Assembly: GCF_000014225.1 (NCBI RefSeq)
Contig: NC_008228.1
Location: 1,674,001-1,738,000 of the forward strand
DNA: 64,000 nucleotides
From: Paraglaciecola sp. T6c
GTDB lineage: Bacteria > Pseudomonadota > Gammaproteobacteria > Enterobacterales > Alteromonadaceae
Direction of reading: 5' to 3'
The notes beneath the pieces are model-generated. The model was given only the letters and a program-made list of their open reading frames with translations, was not told the DNA's origin and searched no databases. Position numbers and translations under genes: made by a program. Positions 9,561 through 17,939 of this stretch are shown piece by piece; position 1 is the stretch's first letter; every line of letters begins with the position of its first letter.

Positions 9561-10424
9561 ATGAAATCTATCTTATTTATAGTGTCCCTGACGTTAAGCG
9601 GTTCTCTATCAGCTGGGCTACGGCAATACGCGGCAAAAATTGAGACATCTGACTGGCAGTTAAGCCAGCAAAGTCGTTTGCAGTGTACCTTGGCACATAA
9701 AATACCAGGCTATGGTGAGGCAATGTTTACTAGCATGGCGTCTAAGCAACTGAATATGGAGTTTGAGCTTGATATGCTGCGTTTGCCTAAAACGTTTGGT
9801 ATGGCGTCTGTCTATTCTGTTCCTCCTCGGTGGATGCCGGGGCAAATGCACCACGCCATTGCAGATATGACCATACGTAAGCAATACAATGGCGATCTGC
9901 CAGAGCAAGTTGCGTGGACTATGCTCTCGGAACTAGAAAAGGGTTTCTGGCCGACCATATATTATCAAGACTGGTACAATCAAAATGACAGGATTTCAGT
10001 TGGCTTAAATGCCAGCAATTTTGCTGCCCCTTATGAAAATTTCGCACAATGTGTATCGAACCTACTGCCCTATAGTTTTGATGATATTGCCTACACCATT
10101 CTCGCCTACCAGAAAAACAGCACCGAATTGACCAAGTACTCCCAGCGCCGTTTGAATATGATTGGTCAATACCTCAAAGAAGATAGCGATATGGAATTAG
10201 TTTTGCTCGACGGTTACAGCGATAGCTACGGCGGTCGAGACATGAACAAAACCTTGTCGGTGAGTCGTGCGGTAGAGATAAAAAATTACTTTAGCGACAT
10301 GGGCGTAGCACCTCAGCGAATCGAAGTGACAGGCCATGGCGAACGACGACACATTGCCCCGAATACCAATGAAATGTCCCGTGCAAAAAACCGACGTGTG
10401 GTGATCCGCATGGCGAAACCTTAG
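9561..10424 (+). CDS. motY: Sodium-type flagellar motor protein MotY
   Basis: A 287-residue exported protein. Residues 1-18 form a signal peptide ending near LSAG. The N-terminal half is the MotY-specific domain and the C-terminal 120 residues are an OmpA-like peptidoglycan-binding domain (DGYSDSYGG, RRLNMIG, SRAKNRRVVIRM). In Vibrio, MotY forms the T-ring that anchors PomAB stators of the sodium-driven polar flagellum. No other flagellar gene is in the window; motY is commonly an orphan next to rnt. The sigma-28 promoter upstream independently supports flagellar regulon membership. Confidence 0.92.
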   Translation: MKSILFIVSLTLSGSLSAGLRQYAAKIETSDWQLSQQSRLQCTLAHKIPGYGEAMFTSMASKQLNMEFELDMLRLPKTFGMASVYSVPPRWMPGQMHHAIADMTIRKQYNGDLPEQVAWTMLSELEKGFWPTIYYQDWYNQNDRISVGLNASNFAAPYENFAQCVSNLLPYSFDDIAYTILAYQKNSTELTKYSQRRLNMIGQYLKEDSDMELVLLDGYSDSYGGRDMNKTLSVSRAVEIKNYFSDMGVAPQRIEVTGHGERRHIAPNTNEMSRAKNRRVVIRMAKP

Positions 10425-10470
10425 CGGGATCGCTTTCTGCCAAACAACGTCAGGATGTGACAGAGCCATC

Positions 10471-10505
10471 AAAAAAGCCGATTAATACAATTAATCGGCT
10501 TTTTG
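10471..10505. terminator. Bidirectional terminator between motY and glpQ
   Basis: Stem AAAAAGCCGATTAAT paired with ATTAATCGGCTTTTT around a 5-base loop, between the convergent genes motY and glpQ. Confidence 0.9.
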
Positions 10506-10558
10506 CTATTGGCTAAGTGATGGCGTCGCTGCGCGCCAATGCGCTAACCAATATATCC

Positions 10559-11548
10559 TTAGCGGGGTTGTTGGTCTAAATACGTCACGACTGTGTCGGT
10601 AAAATCAGTAAACAAGCCGTCCACTTTTAGCTGTTTAAACAATAAGTCCAGCGTTTGTTTATTGGTTACGCCTTTTGGCAGCGCGTCTTGCCTAAACGTA
10701 TATGGGTGCACGTCAAGCCCTGCATCATGTGCGCGTTTGACCAATCCCGTGGGTTGTAGGGTCTGCATATCAACCAACTGAGGGATCCATGGGCCTATAC
10801 CTTGAGCGATTGTGGCTAACTCTTCGAGTTTTTCAGACGTGCGCAGAGCATCATAATCAGTGGGGGATTCCCCCCAATCATTTTCACCTAGCAACTGAAT
10901 CAATTTTACTTTTGCGCCCAATTCATGGCGCAAACGTTTCAGCTCAGCATAATCGAAACACTGCACATAAATGGCTTTACTAGCATCATCAAGGCTATGT
11001 TTGCGCAGGGTTTTCATAACAATTTTGCTGATATCCACGCCTTGTTCCCGGTGCCAAGCAGGGGATTTTATCTCAGGGTAAAAACCAATGTTCTTGCCAA
11101 ATTGCCGGTTAAGTTGATTAATCAGCTCAATCTGTTCTTCAAAGGTCGCAATGGTAAATTCAGCGTTGCCTTGATAGCGGTTTTTGAAAATCTGTTTGCC
11201 ATCTGTTGTGCTGCGCTCATGCACTTTTAAAGACTTTAATTCTGTTAAGGTAAAATCAAGGGCATAGAAACGCCCGTCATCACGTTTTCGCTGTGGGTAT
11301 TTATCAGCAACGTTTGTCACTGTATCTAAGTGAATATCATGCAGTACGACTGGCACGCCATCTTTGCTTATCACTACGTCTTGCTCAATAAAGTCTGCCC
11401 CAAGGGCGAAGGCGAGAGTAGTGGACTCCATGGTGTGTTCTGGTAGATACCCCGAAGCACCACGATGAGCAATGACCAATGGTTCAGCCCAAGCGGCTTG
11501 GCTCGCCAGCAGCGCAAGCAATGACAACGACAAAATTGTTTTCTTCAT
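10559..11548 (-). CDS. glpQ: Periplasmic glycerophosphodiester phosphodiesterase
   Basis: A 329-residue GlpQ-type enzyme with a signal peptide (residues 1-21, cleaved after AWA). The GDPD domain follows: AHRG with H28, the metal ligands E55 and D57 in FIEQDV, and H70 in VLHD. It hydrolyses glycerophosphodiesters from phospholipid turnover to glycerol-3-phosphate and an alcohol in the periplasm. Length and motifs match GlpQ rather than the shorter cytoplasmic UgpQ. No glpT transporter is adjacent. Confidence 0.93.
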   Translation of the reverse strand: MKKTILSLSLLALLASQAAWAEPLVIAHRGASGYLPEHTMESTTLAFALGADFIEQDVVISKDGVPVVLHDIHLDTVTNVADKYPQRKRDDGRFYALDFTLTELKSLKVHERSTTDGKQIFKNRYQGNAEFTIATFEEQIELINQLNRQFGKNIGFYPEIKSPAWHREQGVDISKIVMKTLRKHSLDDASKAIYVQCFDYAELKRLRHELGAKVKLIQLLGENDWGESPTDYDALRTSEKLEELATIAQGIGPWIPQLVDMQTLQPTGLVKRAHDAGLDVHPYTFRQDALPKGVTNKQTLDLLFKQLKVDGLFTDFTDTVVTYLDQQPR

Positions 11549-11584
11549 ATTGACTCCAATGTCTCAGTTTCCTTTCGCGGATAA

Positions 11585-11968
11585 TTATGTTGTTTGAATA
11601 AGCTCAATGGCGTAACCGTCCGGGTCGCGCACAAATGCAATTACTGTGCTGCCGCCTTTTACTGGGCCAGCGTCTCGATATACATCGGCTCCTTGGGCTT
11701 TTAATTGCTCACACACCTGGTATATATCATTCACCCCAAGGGCGATGTGCCCATATGCGGTGCCTATATCATAGCTATCTTCATCCCAGTTATGGGTTAA
11801 TTCCAATACGGTGTTGTTGTCTTCGTCGCCATAACCGATAAACGCTAACGTATAGCGGTAATCTTTGTTCTCACTGCTGCGTAGCAGTTTCATGCCAAGC
11901 AGTTCAGTGTAAAAAGTGATAGAGCGGTCCAAATTACCGACACGCAACATGGTGTGCAAAAAGCGCAT
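11585..11968 (-). CDS. gloA: Lactoylglutathione lyase (glyoxalase I)
   Basis: A 127-residue VOC-fold glyoxalase I of the short, nickel-type bacterial class. Metal ligands are visible as H5 (MRFLHTML), E in LELTHNW, H in GHIALGV and E in YAIELIQ. It isomerises the methylglyoxal-glutathione hemithioacetal. The frame is open 28 codons further upstream, but [10 protein letters not shown] with an AAGGA Shine-Dalgarno at 11975 region is the family start. It is followed by the gdx gene only in the sense of neighbourhood; gdx lies upstream on the same strand with about 100 bases between. Confidence 0.96.
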   Translation of the reverse strand: MRFLHTMLRVGNLDRSITFYTELLGMKLLRSSENKDYRYTLAFIGYGDEDNNTVLELTHNWDEDSYDIGTAYGHIALGVNDIYQVCEQLKAQGADVYRDAGPVKGGSTVIAFVRDPDGYAIELIQTT

Positions 11969-12070
11969 AATGGTCCTTAACAATCCTGAGGTGCGACTAA
12001 GTCGTTGATTGTAACTAGTTAACTGTCTCAACAATATGACAAAGCGTAACAAAAAATGGATAGTCAGATA

Positions 12071-12385
12071 TTAACTGCTTAGTTTCAATCCAATGACGCC
12101 AACCGTAATGGTGATTAAACTAACCACTCGCCAAAAATTAAGCGGCTCGTTGAGCATAACAATACCAACAATCGCCGTGCCTATGAGGCCGATAACAACC
12201 CAAACGGCATACGCGGTTCCCGCTGGGAGTGATTTCATGGCTATGCTTAATAAACCAAAACTGATGGCCATGGCAACAAGAGTGAATATAGAAGGCCACA
12301 GCTTGCTGAAACCGTCACTGTATTTTAGGCCAATTGCCCACACAACTTCGAATAACCCTGCGATGATCAAAATAATCCAGTTCAT
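12071..12385 (-). CDS. sugE: Guanidinium exporter of the SMR family (Gdx/SugE)
   Basis: A 104-residue, four-helix small multidrug resistance protein. It has the essential glutamate E13 in GLFEVVW and the Gdx-type WAIGLKYSDGFSKL stretch, almost identical in layout to E. coli SugE/Gdx. Gdx exports guanidinium in exchange for protons; the subfamily was formerly annotated as quaternary ammonium efflux. A guanidine-II riboswitch in the leader confirms the guanidine link. It is distinct from the second SMR gene at 53829-54155, which lacks such a leader. Confidence 0.95.
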   Translation of the reverse strand: MNWIILIIAGLFEVVWAIGLKYSDGFSKLWPSIFTLVAMAISFGLLSIAMKSLPAGTAYAVWVVIGLIGTAIVGIVMLNEPLNFWRVVSLITITVGVIGLKLSS

Positions 12386-12403
12386 TTTTATACCTACCCA
12401 TTT

Positions 12404-12455
12404 TGAGCTGGGTCGTCCCAGAGAAAAGCGCGAGGGATGAGGTCGTCCTCATTTC
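12404..12455 (-). promoter_or_regulatory. Guanidine-II (mini-ykkC) riboswitch
   Basis: On the minus strand two small hairpins carry the diagnostic loop ACGA: ATGAGG-ACGA-CCTCAT (12437-12452) and CTGGG-ACGA-CCCAG (12408-12421), separated by 15 bases. The second lies 22 bases before the gdx ATG, next to the ribosome binding site. This is the mini-ykkC architecture, which turns on translation when guanidinium binds. Confidence 0.92.
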
Positions 12456-12702
12456 GTTGATATCACAACCTTGAGCTAACACAAGCCGCTCTATGCACGC
12501 ACAGCGCACAGGTGGTGAAAATTTGATTGTCGAAAAGACGATAAGATTTTAACACAGTGGGTGACTTAATAAATAGTCGCTAAATCACAGATGCAAAACG
12601 TGGCGCATTAAACATCCTATTTCTGGGTAACACCTTGTGTAAAAAGCGCGCGTCAATGCAGAGGAAAAGCCCGCTTTAATCATTTAGTGACGGGGCGAAG
12701 AA

Positions 12703-12753
12703 AAGAAACACGAATAGTGGTAGTACTTTTGCCGTTCACTATTCGTGTTTCTT
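12703..12753. repeat. Perfect 17-bp inverted repeat downstream of the cellulase gene
   Basis: AAGAAACACGAATAGTG (12703-12719) and its exact reverse complement (12737-12753) are separated by 17 bases. It is 55 bases past the cellulase stop. On the minus strand it is followed by a weak T-rich stretch, so it may act as a terminator or mRNA-stabilising hairpin. Confidence 0.7.
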
Positions 12754-12807
12754 GTATCTCAATATCTAACGACGATATTCAGAAGCGGTTAAGCGCAATA
12801 GCATGGT

Positions 12808-14181
12808 TTAACCACAGCTACCTAGCAATACCCATGATGAATCGCTACCTGGTAAACTATTAGTGTACCAATTTGCTTCATAAGCATTGCCTTGGTATTG
12901 CATCTGGTCACCTGTGTCGTTGTGGTTATTCGTGCCACCGGGATAATCTGCTTGCACCCAATTAGGGTAGCTATTTATTGCACTGCAATCGATGCCACTG
13001 CCTGTTGTTTGCGGGCAACCAGTAGCATCTACATTTGTGCCTTGTGGTGTGTTGGGGCACTGGTCTGTGATATCACTTACACCGTCAGCATCGGAATCGG
13101 CTATCGCACAGCCAATAATATCGACTGTTGTACCTGTGGGGGTGTTATCACATTGATCATCACTGTCACTTACTCCATCACCATCACTGTCTAAATTTAC
13201 GACACTCGAGTTCCACCCTTTAATAATCGACTTCACCTTTGTGCCTGAGGCAGTCAATGAATTCCAGCTTCCGCCGGGCGTAAAAGTGGAAGCACCTTCG
13301 TCTTTATCGTTCAGCGCCCAATTAGCGTGGCTAATATTATTTGCTTTGAAAAAAGCCATCCATGCATCGGTTTCATTTGCATTTACGCCGCCATTGCCAT
13401 CAGCATTGACAGTTCCCCACTCTGTGGCGAAGAGTGCGATGCCGTTATTTAAAGCCGTTTGTGCCTTATTGCGCAATGACGCACCGTGCGTGCCAGCGTA
13501 AAAGTGAAGGGTATAGGCAATATTCGCCCGATCAATGGGATCTTGTGAGGCCACATCAACATCTTGAGACCAGGTCGGCGTGCCAACCACAATCAGGCTA
13601 TTTGGATCAATCGCACGTATTTTATCGATTAGCGTTTCTGCATAAGGCTTAATGTCATTGGCCCATGAAATCTGCAATGGCTCATTATAGATTTCATAAA
13701 TAACGTTGTCGTAGGTACCATATTTATTGGCGACTTCTTCGAAAAACCTCACTGCAGTGGCCTGGTCTGTATGAGCCTCGTGACTATGAAAGTCGATAAT
13801 GACATACATATCTTGCTCAATAGCGGCGTTTACGACCGTGTCCAAGCGACTCATATTACCGTCCCAGTCAAAATTTAAGCTACCGGCCGTATTTACACCA
13901 TGGCCTATTGCGGCACGTATTATGTTCGCACCAAACTCTGATTTTGCATTCGCAACGGCTTGCGCAGTATAGAATTTCTCGCCACCCCAACCGGTATTAC
14001 TCCAAAATAGACTGTTACCTGCAAAGCTCACGGGGGCGCCATCTGTCACAATTTGATTCCCACTGACATTAAGAGGAGGTACAGCGGCCTCACTCATAAT
14101 TGCTACTCCTAACATGATAGCCAGAGGCAAGCTTGTGCGTTTTAAACGGTCTTTGGTGGATGTACGTAACACGTGTTTCAT
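12808..14181 (-). CDS. Secreted GH5 endoglucanase with TSP3 repeats and C-terminal CBM
   Basis: A 457-residue modular cellulase. Residues 1-33 are a long signal peptide. The GH5 catalytic domain spans about 40-320, with acid/base E167 in YEIYNEP and nucleophile E254 in FATEWGT, matching the GH5_2 layout. Residues 325-395 hold thrombospondin type 3 Ca-binding repeats ([18 protein letters not shown]). A CBM5/12-like module ends the protein (residues 400-457; [11 protein letters not shown] and [10 protein letters not shown]). This order resembles the cold-active Cel5G of Pseudoalteromonas. It hydrolyses internal beta-1,4-glucan bonds outside the cell. It stands alone with wide flanking gaps. Confidence 0.93.
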   Translation of the reverse strand: MKHVLRTSTKDRLKRTSLPLAIMLGVAIMSEAAVPPLNVSGNQIVTDGAPVSFAGNSLFWSNTGWGGEKFYTAQAVANAKSEFGANIIRAAIGHGVNTAGSLNFDWDGNMSRLDTVVNAAIEQDMYVIIDFHSHEAHTDQATAVRFFEEVANKYGTYDNVIYEIYNEPLQISWANDIKPYAETLIDKIRAIDPNSLIVVGTPTWSQDVDVASQDPIDRANIAYTLHFYAGTHGASLRNKAQTALNNGIALFATEWGTVNADGNGGVNANETDAWMAFFKANNISHANWALNDKDEGASTFTPGGSWNSLTASGTKVKSIIKGWNSSVVNLDSDGDGVSDSDDQCDNTPTGTTVDIIGCAIADSDADGVSDITDQCPNTPQGTNVDATGCPQTTGSGIDCSAINSYPNWVQADYPGGTNNHNDTGDQMQYQGNAYEANWYTNSLPGSDSSWVLLGSCG

Positions 14182-15022
14182 TAAAATTCCTTGAAATAAA
14201 TTATTGATCTAGTTGTATTAATCGCCCTTACGCAGAATGTGAATACTGAAGTTCTGTTTCTTTCAACACATTTTGCACATCGATACATCAAGCGGTACAA
14301 GGGAAAATACCGCCAAACAAAAGGTAAAATAATTACCCTTTCAGGGTAAGGTTAGCGAAATTCGTTCCAAGTTGCTTAATTATTTTAAGTAATTGTTTTT
14401 ACTCGAGTAATATTCACTTTATGGAAGTTGGAGTTTAGTTCTGTCGTTGATTAGAGACGAACATTAACTAGATTTGATATTAGCGGCATAATATTTTCGT
14501 CAATTATTGAGAGACTAAAGTGGGAGTGAAAGACTAACCTTGCGCAAACTTGAAACGCGCAATTGAGTAAGAGCAAGACGATGCTTCACATGTTCTTTAT
14601 TTTTATAAAGAGTCATATTCATCGGCTGGGGTTAAGTGGCTGGTAAAGTATTATCGTCAATAAACGCTAAGCTTTGCTCACAGGCAAGATTGTTAGTTGC
14701 CGTTGCAGTGATTACTAGCCGCTGAAAGCGCTAACTGACTTTTCGACACCCAATAAACATGCGCAAGCGCTACGACCTGCGATGACTATTTTTAGATGTG
14801 ATGTTCAGAAACGAATAACGAGACGAACAAGTCAGAAATTAGATCAAATAGAGTCAGTAGCTCAAGTGAGTTGCTAAGGCAAAAGGCAGGGGGGAAAACA
14901 AAGGAGCAATGCGAAACGCGGTCAAAGCATCGCTCCATGGTTACCGATAAAAGGCATATAGCAACTATTACAACAACTATGACAACAACTATGACAGCCA
15001 CTATCAGCCCTGTTACTTGTGA
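14182..15022. other. Intergenic region, 841 bases, no gene
   Basis: Contains the probable cellulase promoter region near 14200-14350, a low-complexity area and a 12-base tandem repeat at its right end. The reading frames on both strands are short, low in complexity and lack recognisable domains, so none is called. Confidence 0.6.
14962..15006. repeat. 12-bp tandem repeat
   Basis: Two exact copies of CAACAACTATGA (14971-14982, 14983-14994) flanked by degenerate copies on each side. It ends shortly before the stop codon of the reductase gene. Confidence 0.8.
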
Positions 15023-16048
15023 TTATTCAGGGCTAATACTGACCAGCTGTTTACCGAAGTTTTTGCCTTTGAGCATCCCTTGGAATGCAGGTATCGATTG
15101 CTCAATGCCCTCAGCAATAGACTCTCGATACACCAATTTGCCATCTTTGACCCACTGCGCCAATTTTTGGGTGATTGGTTGGTGTTGATCTTGCCATTCA
15201 GTTTGCACAAAAAAGCGAGCGGTGGGTGGGTTAGGGGATGTTGCCAAAATATCTTGCGGCGTTTGTACCTTGCTTAGATCAGTATCGTTATAATTTGAGA
15301 CATAGCCACAAATGGGCACTCTAGCGCCTGGGTTGAGTAACTTAGCCACCGCGCGAGTGACATCACCGCCTACGTTCTCAAAATAGATATCGATACCATC
15401 GGGGCAGGCTTGTTGTAAGTCTTTTTCAAGATCACCTGCTTTGTAATCTACGCAGGCATCAAAGCCAAGCTCATCAACTACGAACTGACATTTTTCGCTG
15501 CCACCTGCGATACCAATGACTTTACAGCCGTACATCTTGCCTAACTGGCCTACAATGCCGCCAACAGCGCCTGAGGCAGCAGACACCACTAAGGTGTCGC
15601 CGGGTTGCGGTTTACCGATTTCGGTTAACCCGAAATACGCCGTGCGACCAGTCATACCCGCCGCACCAAGGTAAGATTGCAAAGGAATATTCAGATCTTG
15701 AATTTTGTACATCATGGGCGCGTCATCCGGTTTGACGAAGTACTCCTGCCATCCGCCATAAGCGGTGATATGATCGCCCACAGCGTACTTAGTTGAGCGC
15801 GACTCCATTACCTCACCGACCACTTCACCTGTCATTGTGCCGCCAATAGGGGTAGGCGCTGCATATGATTTCATGTCATTCATGCGCGGGCGCATGTAGG
15901 GGTCCAAGGATAACCAGACAGTGCGAACCAGTATCTCACCTTGTGCAAGTGGGGCTAGAGGTTGCTCTTCAATTCTAAAATCATCATTTTGTGGCTCGCC
16001 ATCAGGTCTTTTCGCTAATACAACCGCGCGGTTTACATATTGAGACAT
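15023..16048 (-). CDS. NADP-dependent MDR-family reductase (CurA/LTB4DH type)
   Basis: A 341-residue medium-chain dehydrogenase/reductase without structural or catalytic zinc cysteines. The cofactor-binding motif AASGAVGGIVGQLG and the N-terminal LDPYMRPRM segment are typical of the leukotriene B4 12-hydroxydehydrogenase / prostaglandin reductase group. These reduce activated double bonds with NADPH; E. coli YncB/CurA (curcumin reductase) belongs here. The substrate cannot be told from sequence. No operon partner is apparent; an SDR lies upstream on the same strand after a gap with a terminator. Confidence 0.9.
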   Translation of the reverse strand: MSQYVNRAVVLAKRPDGEPQNDDFRIEEQPLAPLAQGEILVRTVWLSLDPYMRPRMNDMKSYAAPTPIGGTMTGEVVGEVMESRSTKYAVGDHITAYGGWQEYFVKPDDAPMMYKIQDLNIPLQSYLGAAGMTGRTAYFGLTEIGKPQPGDTLVVSAASGAVGGIVGQLGKMYGCKVIGIAGGSEKCQFVVDELGFDACVDYKAGDLEKDLQQACPDGIDIYFENVGGDVTRAVAKLLNPGARVPICGYVSNYNDTDLSKVQTPQDILATSPNPPTARFFVQTEWQDQHQPITQKLAQWVKDGKLVYRESIAEGIEQSIPAFQGMLKGKNFGKQLVSISPE

Positions 16049-16371
16049 AGTGAACTCCTACATACTGTGGTAAATGTATCCTTGGTTGATGTAACGTTGA
16101 TTCATTGGATTAAACTTCAATTAAATAACGATCCATAAAGCAAAAGCTAGCCAACCAAGTGTGAATAAGGTAACGGTTAGTTGAACATATTTGTGGTCTT
16201 TCTTAAGCACAATAGCCATTGTAAAAAATGATGAGGCGCTATTAACTGTCTCTATGAAAGCGTGGAATGGGAGACCAAATACACAATACAACCGTTGATA
16301 AGTAAGAACGGCAGTAGGCGAGAAATGCACAAGTCTATACTGCAAAGAAGGATGCTAATCACGTTTCAGAT

Positions 16372-16398
16372 AAAAAAGCCAGCAGAGAATGCTGGCTT
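16372..16398 (-). terminator. Rho-independent terminator of the 16452-17222 SDR gene
   Basis: Stem AGCCAGCA / TGCTGGCT with a 5-base loop; on the minus strand it is followed by six T residues. The stretch 16049-16371 to its left holds no convincing gene. Confidence 0.88.
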
Positions 16399-16451
16399 CT
16401 CGACGCCCATGTATTCAAATATGAGGCGTTATTGCTTGGCCTTAAAGTAGC

Positions 16452-17222
16452 TTAACCCGCATTAGCCACTTGACCACCGTCTAACACAACCGTGTGACCA
16501 CATACGTAATTACTCGCCCTTGAGCAAAGGTAAATTGCCGTACCAGCCACATCAGCCAACTCGCCCACTTTGCGCGCAGGAAGGCTATCTGCAATCTCTT
16601 GCTCATGCCCCTGTAATTGTTTTGTCATCTTGCTTGGGAAAAACCCGGGCGCAATCCCATTAATATTGACGTTAGTTGGGCGAATATCGGCCGCCATATG
16701 GCGCGTCAATTGAATAACCGCTGCCTTACTCGCAGAATACGAATAATTGTTCATGTGAGGGTGAGTGAGCCCGTTAACAGAGGCAATGTTGACTATCCGT
16801 GAAGGCTCGTTCGCGTCGCCCGCTAAACGAAGCGAGGGCAGTAAGCGTTGGCTCAAAAAGAAAATAGACTTCACGTTTAAATCCATGACTTTATCCCAAC
16901 CTGATTCAGGGAAGTCTTCTACCGGCGCTCCCCAGGCGGCACCTGCATTGTTGATGAGGATGTCTATTTTTGATTCGCGTTTAAGCATTTCCTCGGCGAA
17001 TGCCTCAACTCCTGCCATGGTCGATAAGTCAGACTGAATGGCAATACATTCACCTAAGGAGGATAGTTCAGAAGCGGTCTGTTCAAGCTGTTCAAGTTTG
17101 CGCGAAGTGATATAGGTTTTCACGCCGTTTTCCACGAATCCACGGGCGATCATAGCGCCTATTCCACTAGAGCCACCTGTTACGACCGCAATCTTGCCAG
17201 CCACTGAAAAAAAATTATTCAT
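16452..17222 (-). CDS. SDR family oxidoreductase
   Basis: A 256-residue classical short-chain dehydrogenase. The nucleotide-binding motif TGGSSGIG is at residues 15-22, NNAG near 91-94, and the catalytic Ser in NIASVNG with YSASK (Y/K pair) near 160. The C-terminus VVLDGGQ is typical. It resembles 3-oxoacyl reductase or gluconate 5-dehydrogenase-like SDRs using NAD(P)H; the substrate is not determinable. The genes around it (MDR reductase, acyl-CoA dehydrogenase) suggest lipid or carbonyl metabolism, but no operon links them. Confidence 0.9.
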   Translation of the reverse strand: MNNFFSVAGKIAVVTGGSSGIGAMIARGFVENGVKTYITSRKLEQLEQTASELSSLGECIAIQSDLSTMAGVEAFAEEMLKRESKIDILINNAGAAWGAPVEDFPESGWDKVMDLNVKSIFFLSQRLLPSLRLAGDANEPSRIVNIASVNGLTHPHMNNYSYSASKAAVIQLTRHMAADIRPTNVNINGIAPGFFPSKMTKQLQGHEQEIADSLPARKVGELADVAGTAIYLCSRASNYVCGHTVVLDGGQVANAG

Positions 17223-17386
17223 CTACGTTCCTTATCTTAGTAAAGCGCCAAGCATCAGGCGCTTCGTTATTTTTGTTATTCTGTACTTGGTCTGGCGGTA
17301 ACCAATCCCAAGGGCGATCCATAAAAAGGTTATTCTTGCTGCTTACATCCATGCAACTCATCTAATGATAAAAGCGGAGTTCGCAG

Positions 17387-17638
17387 CTAATCTTTTGCCT
17401 GATTCTCGGCACGCCACTTTTCTCGAAAGAAGCCAAATAGTGAATAAGCAACGAGCGCCAAGCAAATTGCGGCAACTGCACCAGCAGGGTAGGCCATTAA
17501 CGCCATTCCTGTATCCCAGCCGTAGATAGCCATAACAAGGCATATCACACCCAAAGAAAACTCGATGAGTAAACTTTCCCAAGGTAGTTTTTGGTCGGAA
17601 TTGACTGGCCTAGCAAAAAAATTCACTTTATAGGGCAT
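17387..17638 (-). CDS. Small two-helix membrane protein, hypothetical
   Basis: An 83-residue product with two hydrophobic segments (about residues 23-42 and 45-70) and a charged C-terminal tail FREKWRAENQAKD. It has an AAGGA Shine-Dalgarno upstream of its ATG. This frame is preferred over an overlapping frame because of the good ribosome site and clean membrane topology. Not recognised as a named family. It is divergent from the acyl-CoA dehydrogenase gene. Confidence 0.6.
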   Translation of the reverse strand: MPYKVNFFARPVNSDQKLPWESLLIEFSLGVICLVMAIYGWDTGMALMAYPAGAVAAICLALVAYSLFGFFREKWRAENQAKD

Positions 17639-17939
17639 TTTTCTTCATCCTTAACGTCACATTGGTTGCTATTTTTTTGAGCGCATCACTTATAAAAAAA
17701 CACTTAAAAGAACGCACCTAAAACACAGCGCGTAAACCGTTGCACTTTAATACAACCCATCCTGAGTCAGTTATTGATAACACAAAAAACGCAACATGGT
17801 GTCTTTGAGATTATTGTCATTATTTATAATTGCTTATTACTCAGTGAATCAAGTATTTTCAGTTAAGTGGTTAGACCAGTTGTTTTTTTCTGTTATAGTC
17901 ATCTCAAGCCTATAAGAAAAAAAATTTTGGAGTTCTACT

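Noticed and set aside
14792-15188. Overlapping frames on both strands near the 12-base tandem repeat
   Set aside because: Low-complexity translation (runs of Thr or Val/Ile) produced by the repeat, partly overlapping the reductase gene.
16121-16345. Possible small membrane protein of 74 residues (minus strand)
   Set aside because: Needs a TTG start, lacks a ribosome site, and hydrophobicity is limited to the last 20 residues; evidence too weak.
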